Shown here: positions 1 to 10,584 of the stretch, piece by piece
Layout: each line of letters starts with the position of its first letter
Position numbering within the stretch: the first letter of the stretch is position 1
NCBI GenBank assembly: GCA_016647705.1
Contig: JAENRU010000468.1
Coordinates: 61,001-125,000, forward strand
From: Eucommia ulmoides
Lineage: Eukaryota > Streptophyta > Magnoliopsida > Garryales > Eucommiaceae
Length of the DNA: 64,000 bases
Direction: 5' to 3'
The notes under the pieces: generated by a model
Databases searched by the model: none
What the model was told of the DNA's origin: nothing
The model's input: the letters and a program-made list of their open reading frames with translations, nothing else
Translations under genes and position numbers: made by a program

Positions 1-201
1 CCGAACTTGATCAGATTGAAGGTTGTTGAGGGAGGACCAACTTGGTTTCTTCGATTGAATTAGGAACTCGCATGCATATTCTTCTTCTTTGTTAAAGTTT
101 TTCATTTTTAGATTAGTTGTAAGTTAATTAGGGTAGTTAGTTTAATTTAGTGTTAGGGTGTTTTTCTCGAGGACTAGCAAAATTCCAAGTTTGGGGGTAT
201 T
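1..201 (+). mobile_element. 3' end of the interior of an Athila-like LTR retrotransposon
   Basis: The stretch has no usable reading frame. It ends with a cgaggactagcaaa stretch and then a purine-rich tract, aagtttgggggtat, immediately before a TGATAGGTG start. That is the usual order of 3' untranslated region, polypurine tract and 3' LTR in plant Athila/Tat-type Ty3/gypsy elements. The coding part would lie left of the window. Confidence 0.6.
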
Positions 202-1605
202 TGATAGGTGTAAAATACCTATCTACTTCTAAACCGGATTTGGTAGTTTTCGAATGTTTTAGTTATATTTAATTGCATGTTAGTTTGTTTTTAGGTAAAT
301 CAGGTGTAGGGACGCAAACAAGCGAAAAACAAGCGAAAATAGTGGGAAAACGATGAAGAAATTATGAAGAAACAAAGTTTCAGGAACACAAGAGTCACCG
401 CTGCGGCGAAAAATCCACCACCGGGGCGGTGAGAGTGCAGAGAGAGCTGAAATTGAACATGTCTCACCGCCTAGGTGGTGAATTGATAGAAAGATCCTGA
501 AGTTCATCGTCTCCTCCACCACCGCAGCGAAGGACAAACCGACTTACCCATTGCTGCAGTGGTAAATCCCACCGCCGCGAGGGTCACTCTACAAACAGAA
601 AGAAGATATTTTCAGATATTTTGAAGTCTTGCACCTATAAATACTGATTTTCCCACTTCCATTAAAGCCTCTTGGAGGGCTGGACACTATTGGAGGCCCC
701 TAACCTTAGGAGGTGATCCTTGGCCATTCTTGAAGAATAGATTCATCATCCGGAGAAAATAAAACATTGGCAGATCGATCTTTGGCGACAGTGAATCACT
801 CCACTTTAAGATTTAATTTTTTCTCTCTTTATTTATCTCTTTGTAATTTAATGTTTTATTGTAAATGATGATGAATATCTCTTGGTTTAATGTTTCAATG
901 ACCAAGATCATGATATATTAGATAAATATTGGCTAGGGATAGATGTAGTTATGTAAATATTAGTTTGATAAAATATATGTTTCTTTAACGATTGTTTGTT
1001 TTTAATTTCGATTGTGTTTATCATTTTATGACAACTTTAATATGTTTGTTAAGGTATTAGGGTTGGATTTGAGAATACGGGGTTTGACACTCAGAAGAGG
1101 TAACCCCGGATTCGGACAAGGGTAAACACATCGTTACGATCTAACGACCTGGGAGGGCGTTAGTAAGTGTGCAATCGATGACGTTGGGGAAAGACTCACA
1201 TGACCTAGCGTCATTAAGACGTTGAGGGGGACCTCTTCATTGATGCAAAGTCACATATTCACTCGTCTTACACTCGAGAGAAGTGGCGAGTGAGTTTACG
1301 AACCGAGATTGTCGGATACCTAAACTCCGTTATTGTTAGCTAAATGAAATCAAACATGTATTAAGTGAAAGAAATCAATCCCTAGGTAATCAACTTAGTT
1401 AGGATTAACCCACTAATTGTAGTTTAGCTTAGATTTAATTAGTTTAATTTTAAATAATTCTTAAACCGTCTGGATAATATGAGACTATGCAAATTGCGGT
1501 ATTCAACTTATTCAACCCGTCCCTGTGGGAACGATATCCGATCTTAAAAGATCCGCTATATTAAAACTGGACCTCGTGCACTTGCGAGTAATCAATACGC
1601 GAGCA
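202..1605 (+). mobile_element. 3' LTR of an Athila-like element (copy Z1)
   Basis: It starts with TGATAGGTGTAAAATACC after a polypurine tract and can be followed to about GAGCA at 1605. Two diverged relatives lie on the opposite strand at 9059-10446 and 10585-12295; all three share the start and the final 'ccctgtgg...acgata...cttgcg' block. A TATA-like cctataaatac sits near 632-642. The part before it is rich in caccgc/gcggtg motifs that can pair, as in the other copies. The right boundary is estimated from the alignment, within about 20 bases. Confidence 0.6.
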
Positions 1606-1772
1606 CGTAACAAACGCTACGACGTACATATGCTCTAATAGCCTGGGAAGTCCATCAATAATTTTCTGTCTCATATGAATGTTGTGTGGTAATAGTTGTC
1701 TCTCTCTAAGACAGCCTGAAAATATCCCAATGATATTGTTCTCTACATAGGCTACTAAAATAAAATACATCT
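1606..1772. other. Unassigned sequence between two LTR fragments
   Basis: About 170 bases between the Athila-like LTR and the W-type LTR fragment. A short minus-strand reading frame runs through it but has no recognisable motif. It may be the old target of either element. Confidence 0.3.
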
Positions 1773-3404
1773 TATTGTCCCACAAATCTACCTAAGAGAT
1801 AGTGAATTAGGTAGTTATAAAAATTTAAACAATGAAATCTTTAAACAAACATGTTATCAATTTTCTTAATTGATCATTATATTGTAATACAAGGGAAACT
1901 TATTTAACTAAGTACGCAACCAATAAACAGAAAAATAGAAAAGTATCACACAACGATTTATTCTAGCTCGGCAAGCTACTCTTACTAACGTCAAGTCCCT
2001 CGAGCTCCACAGGGCTTTCACAATCCACTAATCCCTTGATTCCTTTCCTAGGTAGGAACCAAATTCCTATAATATTTTTCACAAGTTCATTTCTAATCAA
2101 ATTCTTTTCGTAAATGCAAAATCAAACCTTTATACTTTTACACTTTTTCCTTTTCACAGGATCAAGAAAAACTTATATTTTTACCAGGTTAAAGACTAAC
2201 TTAATTCTATTACAAGAATAATCAAAACCTAATCCTTTTAAATAGGCTAAAGATCAAACCTAATCCTTTTCACAATCTAAAAATGAAACATATCTACCCT
2301 AATTAGACATCGTCCCAAATAGGTTTAATTCATTTATACTCTCAAATACAAAAAAATCACTAGTTTCTTCCACAGGAGTTTCTACCACCTAAAACCAATT
2401 ATGCTCATGTCCCAAATACTATGTGATAGAACGACGTAAGAAAATAACTCTAATTTAACTCAATTTAAAGCACAGATAATATGTAATCAGATTTTGCAGG
2501 CAAAACTTATTTTTTAAGATATGCAAATAATTCAAACTAGAAAACAATATTTCTAACAAAACTATTCCGAGTTATCAATTAGATAATATAAGAAAAATAC
2601 TTAAATTAACTTGGAAATATGTCATCGGGATTTTTGAAAACAAATAAGATAACCCAGTGAAGAATAAAACTGGTGATAAAACCTTTTGCGTGCTTCGATC
2701 AAGAACTCTTTCAGAATCATTCTCTTCAAAATATTTCAGCAAAAATCACACTCTCTTTAAAGGAAATGCTGATTGTTCTTGATTATCTTTAATAAAATTC
2801 GTAGGTCTCATTATATAGCGGCTAGTTTCCAAAAGATAAGACCAAAAATGACACTCTAGGACCCCATATATAATATACTATCAAAATAGATATATTTCAT
2901 TTAAAAATACCCTTAGAAAAGCTTAATTTGGTCCCCAAAACTTTTTTGACTCAAAATCTTAAATATAGGAAGTAGTTTTACTAATTTAATTCATAGAATT
3001 AATTAATCTAAGGACCAACAAAATAAGATCTTACTAATATATGATATATGATGGCAATATACTCAAATCCCCCCCAAAAAATGTCATTTTTCAACGTTTA
3101 AAACCATAGGATTTGGGTAAAAGATCACGAAAACTGAAATAGTCAAGTTGACTGAATTAGCGCCCGTCGGTTGACCGCCCGTCTGCTAGTTGATTGCCCA
3201 TCTACAATGGTCCAAAAGCTAACTATTGCTCACTCTTCCATCGGTCGACCTCCTACCTATTCAGTTGACCAATTCTTCTAGTGGCGTCATTTCTCAATTT
3301 CCTTCAAGCCGCTATTTATGTTAGTAAACCGACCCGTTTTGTCGGTTGACTGAATTGATTAGTAGCTTATTCACACATTTTCTTTCAAGCTACTGCTTTG
3401 GTTA
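1773..3404 (-). mobile_element. Fragment of a W-family LTR (copy W1)
   Basis: Read on the minus strand, this matches first 22860-23904 and then 41531-42134 of the plus strand, the two halves of a second copy that is split by a large insertion. Shared landmarks are the ggtggtagaa(a/g)ctcct block, the gggacgatgtctaattaggg block and the cttgccga...aataaatcgttgtgtgat block. The terminal motif seen as GGGCCAACA in the other copy is GGGACAATA here. The 5' part of the LTR is missing: at 3404 it is fused to the RT of the neighbouring gypsy element. No coding sequence is present. Confidence 0.6.
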
Positions 3405-4277
3405 GTTGACTGCAATCCCTTCCAAACTAACAACATAGCCAAGAAACACAACTTTGTCAAAGCAAAAGGAACATTTCTCTAAATTTGCATATAATTTTTC
3501 TTTTCTCAAAACATCAAACACACAATGCAAATGATCAATATGCTCATCTAAGCTCTTACTATACACCAAAATATCTTCAAAATAGACCACAACAAACTTG
3601 CCTATAAACGCATGCAATGCATGATTCATTAACCTCATGAATGTACTTGGTGCATTAGTTAGCCCAAAAGGCATTACCAACCACTCATACAATCCATATT
3701 TAGTTTTAAAGGCAGTTTCCCATTTATCGCCTTCTTTCATCCTAATTTGGTGATACCCACTTTTCAAATCAATTTTAGTGAAAATACATGACCCATGCAA
3801 CTCATCTAACATGTCATCTAGCCTAGGAATGGGATGTCGATACTTTACCGTAATGTTGTTAATAGCTCGGCAATCAACACACATACGCCAAGTTCCATCC
3901 TTCTTAGGCACAAGTAGTACCCGTACTGCGCACGGACTCATGCTCTCTCTTACGTGTCCCTTGGCTAACAACTCTTCCACTTGCCTTTGAAGTTCTTTTG
4001 TCTCCTCTGGATTACTCCTATAGGCTGGTCGGTTAGGAAATGTTGCACCCGGCACAAAGTCAATTTGATGCTTAATGCCTCGAATAGGTGGCAATCTACT
4101 AGGTACATCGTTAGGGAACACGTCCTCAAATTCCTGCAACAAAGAAACAACAACACTAGGCAAAGATCGGTCAAATTCGTTAGCACTAAAACATGCCTCT
4201 TTGTACAATAGTACAAATATAGGCCGGTTTGCATACAAAGCACCCTTGATATCACTCGCCTTAGCATAAAATCTCAC
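3402..4277 (-). pseudogene. Ty3/gypsy reverse transcriptase, truncated and catalytically altered
   Basis: The 291-residue open frame is a plant gypsy RT N-terminal two thirds. In order it shows RLPPIRGIKHQIDFVPGA near the start, NRPAYRSNPEETKELQ, LLVPKKDGTWRMCVDCRAIN, HPIPRLDDMLDELHG, FTKIDLKSGYHQIRM and MPFGLTNAPSTFMRLM. The catalytic box reads YFEDILVYS instead of the usual Y-x-D-D, so one metal-binding aspartate is replaced by glutamate. The frame then runs through FLGYVVS and ends at a junction with foreign sequence. RT would copy the element RNA into DNA in a cytoplasmic particle; this copy should be inactive. The stretch 4278-4367 between this frame and the upstream one is lysine-rich when translated and is interrupted by a stop. 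Confidence 0.85.
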
Positions 4278-4367
4278 TTGTTTCTCTATTTTTCTCTCAT
4301 TTTTTCCACTTCTTTTTTGCTTTTCACTCTCTTTTATGTTTCTACTCTCTTTTTTCTCATCTTTTTT

Positions 4368-4940
4368 TTAACTCACGGTCTCACAAGTTTTTTTCAACTC
4401 GTTCTCTCTTTTCAATTTCATTTGATCCTCATACACTTGTTTTAGAGTCAACGGCACAAGAGTAATGATTTTATTGTCTTTGCCGAATGAGTGCCTATTC
4501 TTGAACCCGTCATGAATAACCTTCCTATCAAATTGCCATAGCCTACCCAACAATATGTGACCCGCATGCATTGGAACAACATCACAAAGTACTTCATCCT
4601 TGTACTTCCCAATCGAAAAGGAAACTAACACTTGTATATTTACTCGAACCTCCTCACAATCATTCAACCACTGCAATTTATAAGGTCTAGGGTGTTTCAA
4701 GGTATGTAAATTCAGTTTCTCTACTAAAGTAGTGTTAGCCACACTAGTGCAACTTCCCCCATCAATGATCATACTACATACCTTGTTGTTGACGTGGCAT
4801 CTAGTATGAAATATATTCTCCCTTTGCTGTTCCATGTCATCCTCTGCAACTTGGGCACTTAGAGCACGCCTTGCCACAAGTGACTCTCCCTCCACCGGGT
4901 ACTCCACATCATCATCACAAGCATCTTCAAGTTGTGGCAT
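4368..4940 (-). pseudogene. Ty3/gypsy gag C-terminus and retropepsin-like protease region
   Basis: This frame continues the gag frame directly, after one in-frame TAG. It begins with the acidic linker MPQLEDACDDDVEYPVEGE and carries a retropepsin-like segment: CSMIIDGGSCTSVANTTLV replaces the usual D-S/T-G active site with D-G-G-S. The hydrophobic ILLGRLW follows about 85 residues later, the place of the second protease motif. A basic stretch (QMKLKRENELKKTCE) ends the frame. In the relative at 28623-28910 the codon at the stop position is CAG (Gln), so one C-to-T change explains the break here. The whole protease segment is missing in that relative. Confidence 0.75.
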
Positions 4941-6125
4941 CTAGTCATCATCACTCTCACTTTCGGTTTCCACCTCTCCATCAACACGTGCAATCATGGT
5001 CCTCTTATTTGGGCATTGTGAGGCTATGTGACCTACTCCTAAACAACGAAAACATTTAATATCACGGTTACGAGTTTGGGTTTTGGTTTTACCTTTGTTG
5101 GCAATGGGAACATCATCTCTCCTTTTGGGGGGTTCGGTTTCGGACTTTGAAACAGCCCCTTCGTCCTTCCTCCTATTCAGCCTCCATGAATTAGAGGAGC
5201 TTGAATTTTGAAATGACCGAGTTTCTTTCCTTTTAAGCTGTCGTTCTACTTTTATGGCCATGTGAACCATGTCTTCCAACTCCACATAATGTTGCAACTC
5301 CACCACGTTAGCAATGTCCCGATTCAACCCATTCAAGAACCTTGTCATGGTAGCTTCTCTATCCTCCTCGACATTAGCTCGGATCATAGCGACCTCCATC
5401 TCCTTGTAGTAATCATCCACGCTCCGATAGCCTTGCGTAAGGCTTTGTAATTTCTGATACAAGTCCCTATAGTAGTGACTAGGGACAAACCGCCTCCTCA
5501 TGATGGCCTTTATTTCCGCCCACGTCACGATAGGCCTCTCATGGTTCTTTCTCCTGTTTATCACAAGTTGATCCCACCATATTATAGCATAGTCAATAAA
5601 CTCAATCACAGAGGGTTTTACCTTTTTCTCCTCGGAGTAGTTATGGCACTCAAAGATCAACTCCACCTTCTTCTCCCACTCCAAGTATGCTTCAGGATCG
5701 TTTTTCCCTTGGAATGAGGGTATCTTCACCTTGATACTTCCCAAGTTATTATCAATCTGCTCTCCATGTCTATCTCCTCTATTCCCATGTCCACTCACAA
5801 ATCTGCCCAAGCTTGCATTAGAGGCCCGATCATCTTCATCTAGGTCATCCCCATAATCATCTTCATACACGAACCAAAGCTGATTCCTCTCTCTTCGTTG
5901 CACATTAGAAGCTCTCGGTGGCTGCCCCTTTTGTGCGCTAGACTCAACTTTGTCAAGCCGCTCATGCACTTCATCAAACCGCAAGTTCAACTGTTGAAAC
6001 TTTTGCTCCAAGGCCTTGTATAAAACTTTTGTGTCCATTATGTCCATCCTTTCATGTGCTTCATTGGAAGAGCCTTTATTTGTTTCTCGAGACATGTTTA
6101 GTAACCTACAAAACAAAGTTAGCAA
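4941..6125 (-). pseudogene. Ty3/gypsy Gag with CCHC zinc knuckle
   Basis: The 394-residue frame is a plant gypsy Gag. A coiled-coil-prone N-terminus (EQKFQQLNLRFDEVHERLDK) is followed by an acidic segment and then the conserved core IPSFQGKNDPEAYLEWEKKV with ECHNYSEEKKVK and WWDQLVINRRK. The C-terminal part has the single zinc knuckle CFRCLGVGHIASQCPNKR (C-x2-C-x4-H-x4-C). The frame ends at the TAG that separates it from the protease region. Gag would form the particle that packages element RNA. The start may be an internal methionine a few codons later (MSRETNKGSSNEA, near 6094), which matches the start in the copy at 29109-29984. Confidence 0.85.
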
Positions 6126-6804
6126 ACCTCACAAACACTCCCTCATGTGTTTGCACTCAAACTATGTCACTCCACTCGTGTATCACTCAAATTTGGCTTT
6201 TACCTTCTTATAAACTCACACTCTCTTGCCTTTTTCCACTCTTTAGTTCCCTCTTTTAGTTCTTTATTGAACTTAACCAATCTCAATCAGAAATTTCCTT
6301 GTAGCAATCCAAACTCAACAATTTGATTCACTAAGAATGAGATTTTAGGAACGAAACAAAGGGAACAAAAAGAGCACAAAGAAAAGTTTATAGAGTAGAA
6401 CAAGAAGAAATTATTCTCAATTTTTGTTGGGGGGGGCTACTGAATTTTCTCAAAAAAAAAAAAATTTTTCTGTTTCTGCTTCTGTTTTTTTTTTTTTTTT
6501 TTTCTGTTTCTGTTTTTTTTTTTTTTTTTTGTTTCTGTTTTTTTTTCTTTTCTGTTTTTTTTTTTTGTTTTTGTTTTTTTGAAAACCAGCAACTTTAAAT
6601 TGAGATTTAAAGAAGCACAATATTTAAACAAAAAATATGATCCGAACAAAGATGCACCGCGTTTTTTTTTTCAAGATTGGACCAGATTTGAATTAGAACG
6701 AAAAGAAAAAAAAACACAATAAATCTGATGATATAATTTGGTCAAGAAAAAAAAATTATGAAGGAATAGATATGAAAGAACGAAAAAGAAAAAGGATAGA
6801 TGAA
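6126..6804. other. Untranslated leader of element A with long T tracts
   Basis: Between gag and the primer binding site the minus strand has no gene. It holds a run of A/T homopolymers interrupted by single G or C (6450-6580, T on the plus strand), which creates a spurious lysine-rich reading frame on the minus strand. The copy at 27196-31373 has a plain T tract at the equivalent place (30306-30332). Confidence 0.5.
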
Positions 6805-6835
6805 ACCTGATTTAGACCTTGCTCTGATTACCAAA
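6805..6835 (-). promoter_or_regulatory. Primer binding site of element A
   Basis: On the minus strand the LTR is followed by TTTGGTAATCAGAGCAAGG. This differs at one or two positions from the TGGTATCAGAGC(C/A)AGG sequence that pairs with initiator tRNA-Met and primes reverse transcription in many plant LTR elements. Confidence 0.75.
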
Positions 6836-7642
6836 TGATGCAAATCTCACCAAGAATTAGTGAGACCCGAAATCAACTTAGGGTTTCTTCGCGAAGATCG
6901 AAACTAAATCAGATTTTAAACAAGCTAAAAATACAGAAATTGAAAGATAGATTACCTTGACCCAACGTTTATGAACGAAACGCAAACCAATGGTATAATG
7001 ATCTTGACCCAATGATTATAATGAATCACGAATCAAAGATATAAGTTTGAACGCCACAAGAAACTCTTGATAAGTTCAAGAAAAGTTCTCTAAAGAACTA
7101 AAGAGAAAACTCTCACAATTTTTATTAATCAAAGTAATATGAAATTCGTAGGTCTACAAAGCCCCTTAAATAGGTGGCCAAGAGAATAAAAAAAGAAACC
7201 CTAATACACTTTGAAATTCGTGGGTCTACATGGAGGAAAAAGAAAACCCTAAAATCTAATTGCTAAATAAAGAATAAAGAAGCTTCCTAATTTGCCTTAC
7301 ATTCCTAGTTGGAAAATGAAATGATTTACTTGGCAATCAAGCTTACAAATCAGCCTAAAATAATTAAAAGACTTAAAATAATAAAATAAATATGATAAGA
7401 ATTTCGTGGTCCACAAGCCTTGGTCCATTTGAGTTCATGTCTAAACTGCACTTGCTTTGATGAGATGGATTAGGCCTTGATCGTCATTTGGGCCTAATTT
7501 GGGTTTTATTGTTTTCGATTCAACCGAAAGCTCTTGAATTAGCCCATTAAGCGCTTCTTAGATCTTCTTGGATCTTTTCCTAGTAATGGGCCCAACCGGG
7601 ACATGCAATGTGTCCTTTGATGTTGCTTATTGGTTCTCATCA
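6836..7642 (-). mobile_element. 5' LTR of element A
   Basis: The 807-base LTR reads tgatgcaaatctcacc at its left end and ttctcatca at its right end. Over its length it matches both LTRs of the element at 27196-31373. On the minus strand a TATTTAAGG TATA-like box lies near 7165-7175. Confidence 0.8.
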
Positions 7643-9058
7643 TCGAAGTCAAAACTCTGCACAAAACAATAACTACCCTAAACAAACATGCACACGATAA
7701 AAACAGTAAAACATAAACTACAACTAAAACATATAATAAAACATACTACACATCACCACCAACTTAACACAAGCAATGCCCAAAATGACCCGTCAGCGAT
7801 CCCAATGACAGTATATAGCATGATAATGAAAACGGGGGTTTAAAACACGTACCTAGGAGGCGAGAGAATCTCGCCTCCGAATCAAGTTGACGGAGATGGA
7901 TCTAACTTTTTGTTTCCTTGGGTTACCTCCCAAGAAGCACTTGGTTTATGGTCGTTAGCCTGACACGCCAAAGTGCTCGTCAAAGAGTGACTTCCGCCCA
8001 TAGTACATGTCAAATAACACCACGTACGGATCTTGGTTTAATACGCCCTCAAGACTAGCGATATATGGCTCTAATCGACTCAAACTTTCAACAAAACTCT
8101 CCACTAGCTCATGTACTTGGTGGGCATGAAAGGACGTTGCTAACGGCGGCGAAGGACAAGTGAGCTACATTGGATCCTCGAAGATGTAATCGTCTCAGAT
8201 TGATTGTGGCGTCACGAGTTGGAATTCAAACGGTGAAAATTCACAACGATTAATATATAAATTTTCATCGCCGCTCCATACTTGGGTTCTCTCTTTTTTA
8301 GCTTCATCAATGAATTCTCCCAAGCTCCTCCCTCTCATTTATGGTTCCTCACGATGGATTTTATTGCATATGGCATTTGTATCTCCCAAGGCGGTACGTC
8401 TGACTCAGCCTCAATCTAGCAGATGAGTTGACCGATTTGTGTCTACAAAGATGTTATGGTCGCATTGAAGTCGGTGCAAACCGTCTCAATATAATTAAGA
8501 TGATCCTCGTGCTCGTTGATCCGGTCACGCGTCTCCCTCAATAATCTTTGAGTTTTTCCCATAACTGTAACGAACACGTATTCTAAGGCGAGGGAAGACT
8601 CTTTATCTTGATCCAAAATGTCAATCTATGGCACCGTAGTATTGAAACTCTGATAATCAAAGGCCTCCATGTCTTCCAGCAACCAATAGGCTTCATCCGC
8701 GGTTAGTTGGTCGAAAGAGGTAGTATTATTTCCTCTTTCAACCCACATTCTGGTTTTGGCTAGTAACCCATCGAGGAAGTTTAGTAGTTGACACTTCCTG
8801 AGGAAACGATGGTTCAGAAACTAGAGCAGTAAATCCTTGTATCGATCCCAAGCACAGTAAAATCACTAGGAATCTTGTTGAAAGAATTGCATCAATACTT
8901 GTCGATCTAACATCTCCAAGTATCCTGCAAGAGAAATAAAAACAAAACTACAAAACAAAAATTATAAACGTAAGAAATGCCTAAAATAAAATCAGGTCAT
9001 TTACTCACAATATCTATAATAATCTAAAAAATAATCCCCGGCAACGGCACCAAAAACA
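7643..9058 (-). mobile_element. Interior of an Athila-like element with Gag remnant (element B)
   Basis: This is the leader and gag end of the minus-strand element whose 5' LTR is at 9059-10446. Reading the minus strand from about 8860 to 8640 gives WDRYKDLLL, a stop, then QLLNFLDGLLAKTRMWVERG and ADEAYWLLEDMEAFDY. That resembles the Athila Gag block with a W-x-R-F/Y-K-D/E-L-L motif and a later E-A-Y-x-L-(I/L)-E-(E/D)-M motif. Several stops make it a pseudogene. Further on (8560-8420) it reads MGKTQRLLRETRDRINEHED, a helix-forming segment. The block at 7915-7975 (gggttacctcccaagaagca) resembles sequence common in Athila/Tat elements. The rest of the interior and the 3' LTR are not in the window. 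Confidence 0.55.
9034..9056 (-). promoter_or_regulatory. Primer binding site of element B
   Basis: The minus strand reads TTTTTGGTGCCGTTGCCGGGGA just inside the LTR. The TTGGCGCCGTTGCCGGGGA type is standard for Athila elements; here one base differs (GGTGCC for GGCGCC). Confidence 0.75.
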
Positions 9059-10446
9059 TGGTGGCGGAATATTACGTTGCCATTTTCACTGCAAGTGTAC
9101 GGGTTAAGTTTTAGTATAGATGGGGAGAGTAAGGGTATCGTGTCCATAGGGATTGGTTGAGATTATTATCGAGTACCGTAATTGTCATAACCTAATTTTA
9201 TCTAGGCGGTAAAAATGTGTTTATAATTAATTAATACTAATACTAAGTTAATTAATCTAATTATACTAATATTACTATATTAAGATGTTTAGGGAAAATA
9301 TTTCTTAGGGATTAACTTTGTTTACAAAAACATGTTTGGTCTCGTTTACTTTACGTTAACGGCGTTTGTCCTATCCGATAATCTCTATATTGTAAACTTA
9401 CTCTCCACCTTTCCCAAGTGTAAGACGAGTGAATATGCGACTTCGCATTAACGAATAAATCCCCCTTAATGTCTTAACGATGCTAGGTTACATAAGTCTC
9501 ACCCCAATGTCATTGATTGCACACTTTCCAACTCTCTCGGGTTATTGGATCGTCGCGTTGTGTTTACCCTAGTCCAAATCCAGGGTTACCTCTCCCAAGT
9601 GTCAAACCCCAATTTCTCACTAAATCTAAACAAGCATATAATCATAACAAACCAATGAACACAATCAAAATAGCGAAGAGCAACCATTAACGAAACACAA
9701 ACGCAAACAAACAACATTTTCATAAATTATATTAATCCCTAGACAAAATTCGTTTAGCTCATGCCCATAACCGTTTATAGAAGGAAAAACAAGTTAACAT
9801 ACTCAACAACCTACTGAAGTTAAAAAAAAAATAAGAAATAAAAGAAACTTAGCCGTAGTTCGAAGATTTGCCGCTAAAAATGCTTCGGGATCGCTTCTCC
9901 TTTTTCGCAACGTGTTCTTCTCCTTCAGAATTGGTTGAACACTCCAAAAACTCTCTCTAAAATATACTAAGCCCTAAGGGGTCTCTCATGGTCGGAGGAG
10001 AGGAGAGGAGAAGAAATAGGGAACAAAAAATATCTAATTCTGTGTGTAGAGTGACAGCCGCGGCGGTGGGCTCACCGCCTCGACGATGGGTATGTCGGTT
10101 TGATCTTCATCGCAGCGTTGGAAGCAGCGGTGGGAGCATGGACCTTTCTGCAGTTTCATGGCCTCGATGGTGGATGTCCAACAATTTTAGGCGCCTCTCT
10201 GCATATTCACCGCCGCAGCGGTGGTCTGGATGCCACGGCAATGAGCTACTTTTCAAAATATTACCTCCATGCTTGTTTTTTCACCGTTCTTCCACTGTTC
10301 TTGATCCAATTTAATCGTTTATGATCCGTTTTCATCCCATTTTATCTCACACACCTAATTTATACAAAAATGTATTAAAACGTAACAAACATACTCAAAA
10401 ATTGACAATTTCGGTTTAGAAATATATAGGTAGATCACACCTGTCA
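9059..10446 (-). mobile_element. 5' LTR of Athila-like element B (copy Z2)
   Basis: On the minus strand it starts TGACAGGTGTGATCTACC and ends CCGCCACCA before the primer binding site, 1388 bases in all. It shares with Z1 the terminal blocks and a central GC-rich zone (about 10050-10240) with repeated caccgc/gcggtg motifs able to form hairpins. It lies in the leader of a related element (C). Confidence 0.7.
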
Positions 10447-10584
10447 ATGAGTACCTTGCCAAATAAACAAAACTAAAAACAAAAATTAAAAATTAAAAAA
10501 AATTCCTAATTTAAAATCAAGTTACTTATTCACAATATTAACAACAATTTAAAATGTCAATCCCTAGCAACGGCGCCAAAAACT
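10447..10584 (-). mobile_element. Leader and primer binding site of Athila-like element C
   Basis: On the minus strand the LTR end CGCTATCA is followed by AGTTTTTGGCGCCGTTGCTA, a near-perfect Athila-type primer binding site (10561-10583). About 110 more bases of leader follow before element B interrupts it. Confidence 0.7.

Larger units (their letters stand above)
3405..7642 (-). mobile_element. Decayed Ty3/gypsy retrotransposon, 3' part missing (element A)
   Basis: In minus-strand order it has a 5' LTR (7642-6836), an initiator-Met-type primer binding site, gag, protease and the first two thirds of reverse transcriptase. It then stops inside RT, fused to a W-family LTR. RNase H, integrase and the 3' LTR are absent. 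A shorter relative lies at 27196-31373. Since the left end is lost, the base pairs tcgaa after 7642 can only be a guess at its target-site duplication. Confidence 0.8.

Noticed and set aside
1561-1785. 74-residue minus-strand open frame
   Set aside because: It crosses the ends of two LTR fragments and shows no recognisable motif.
3778-4267. Plus-strand frames over the RT region
   Set aside because: Antisense shadows of the conserved minus-strand RT.
6437-6649. Minus-strand lysine-rich open frame
   Set aside because: Translation of poly-A/T tracts in a retroelement leader.
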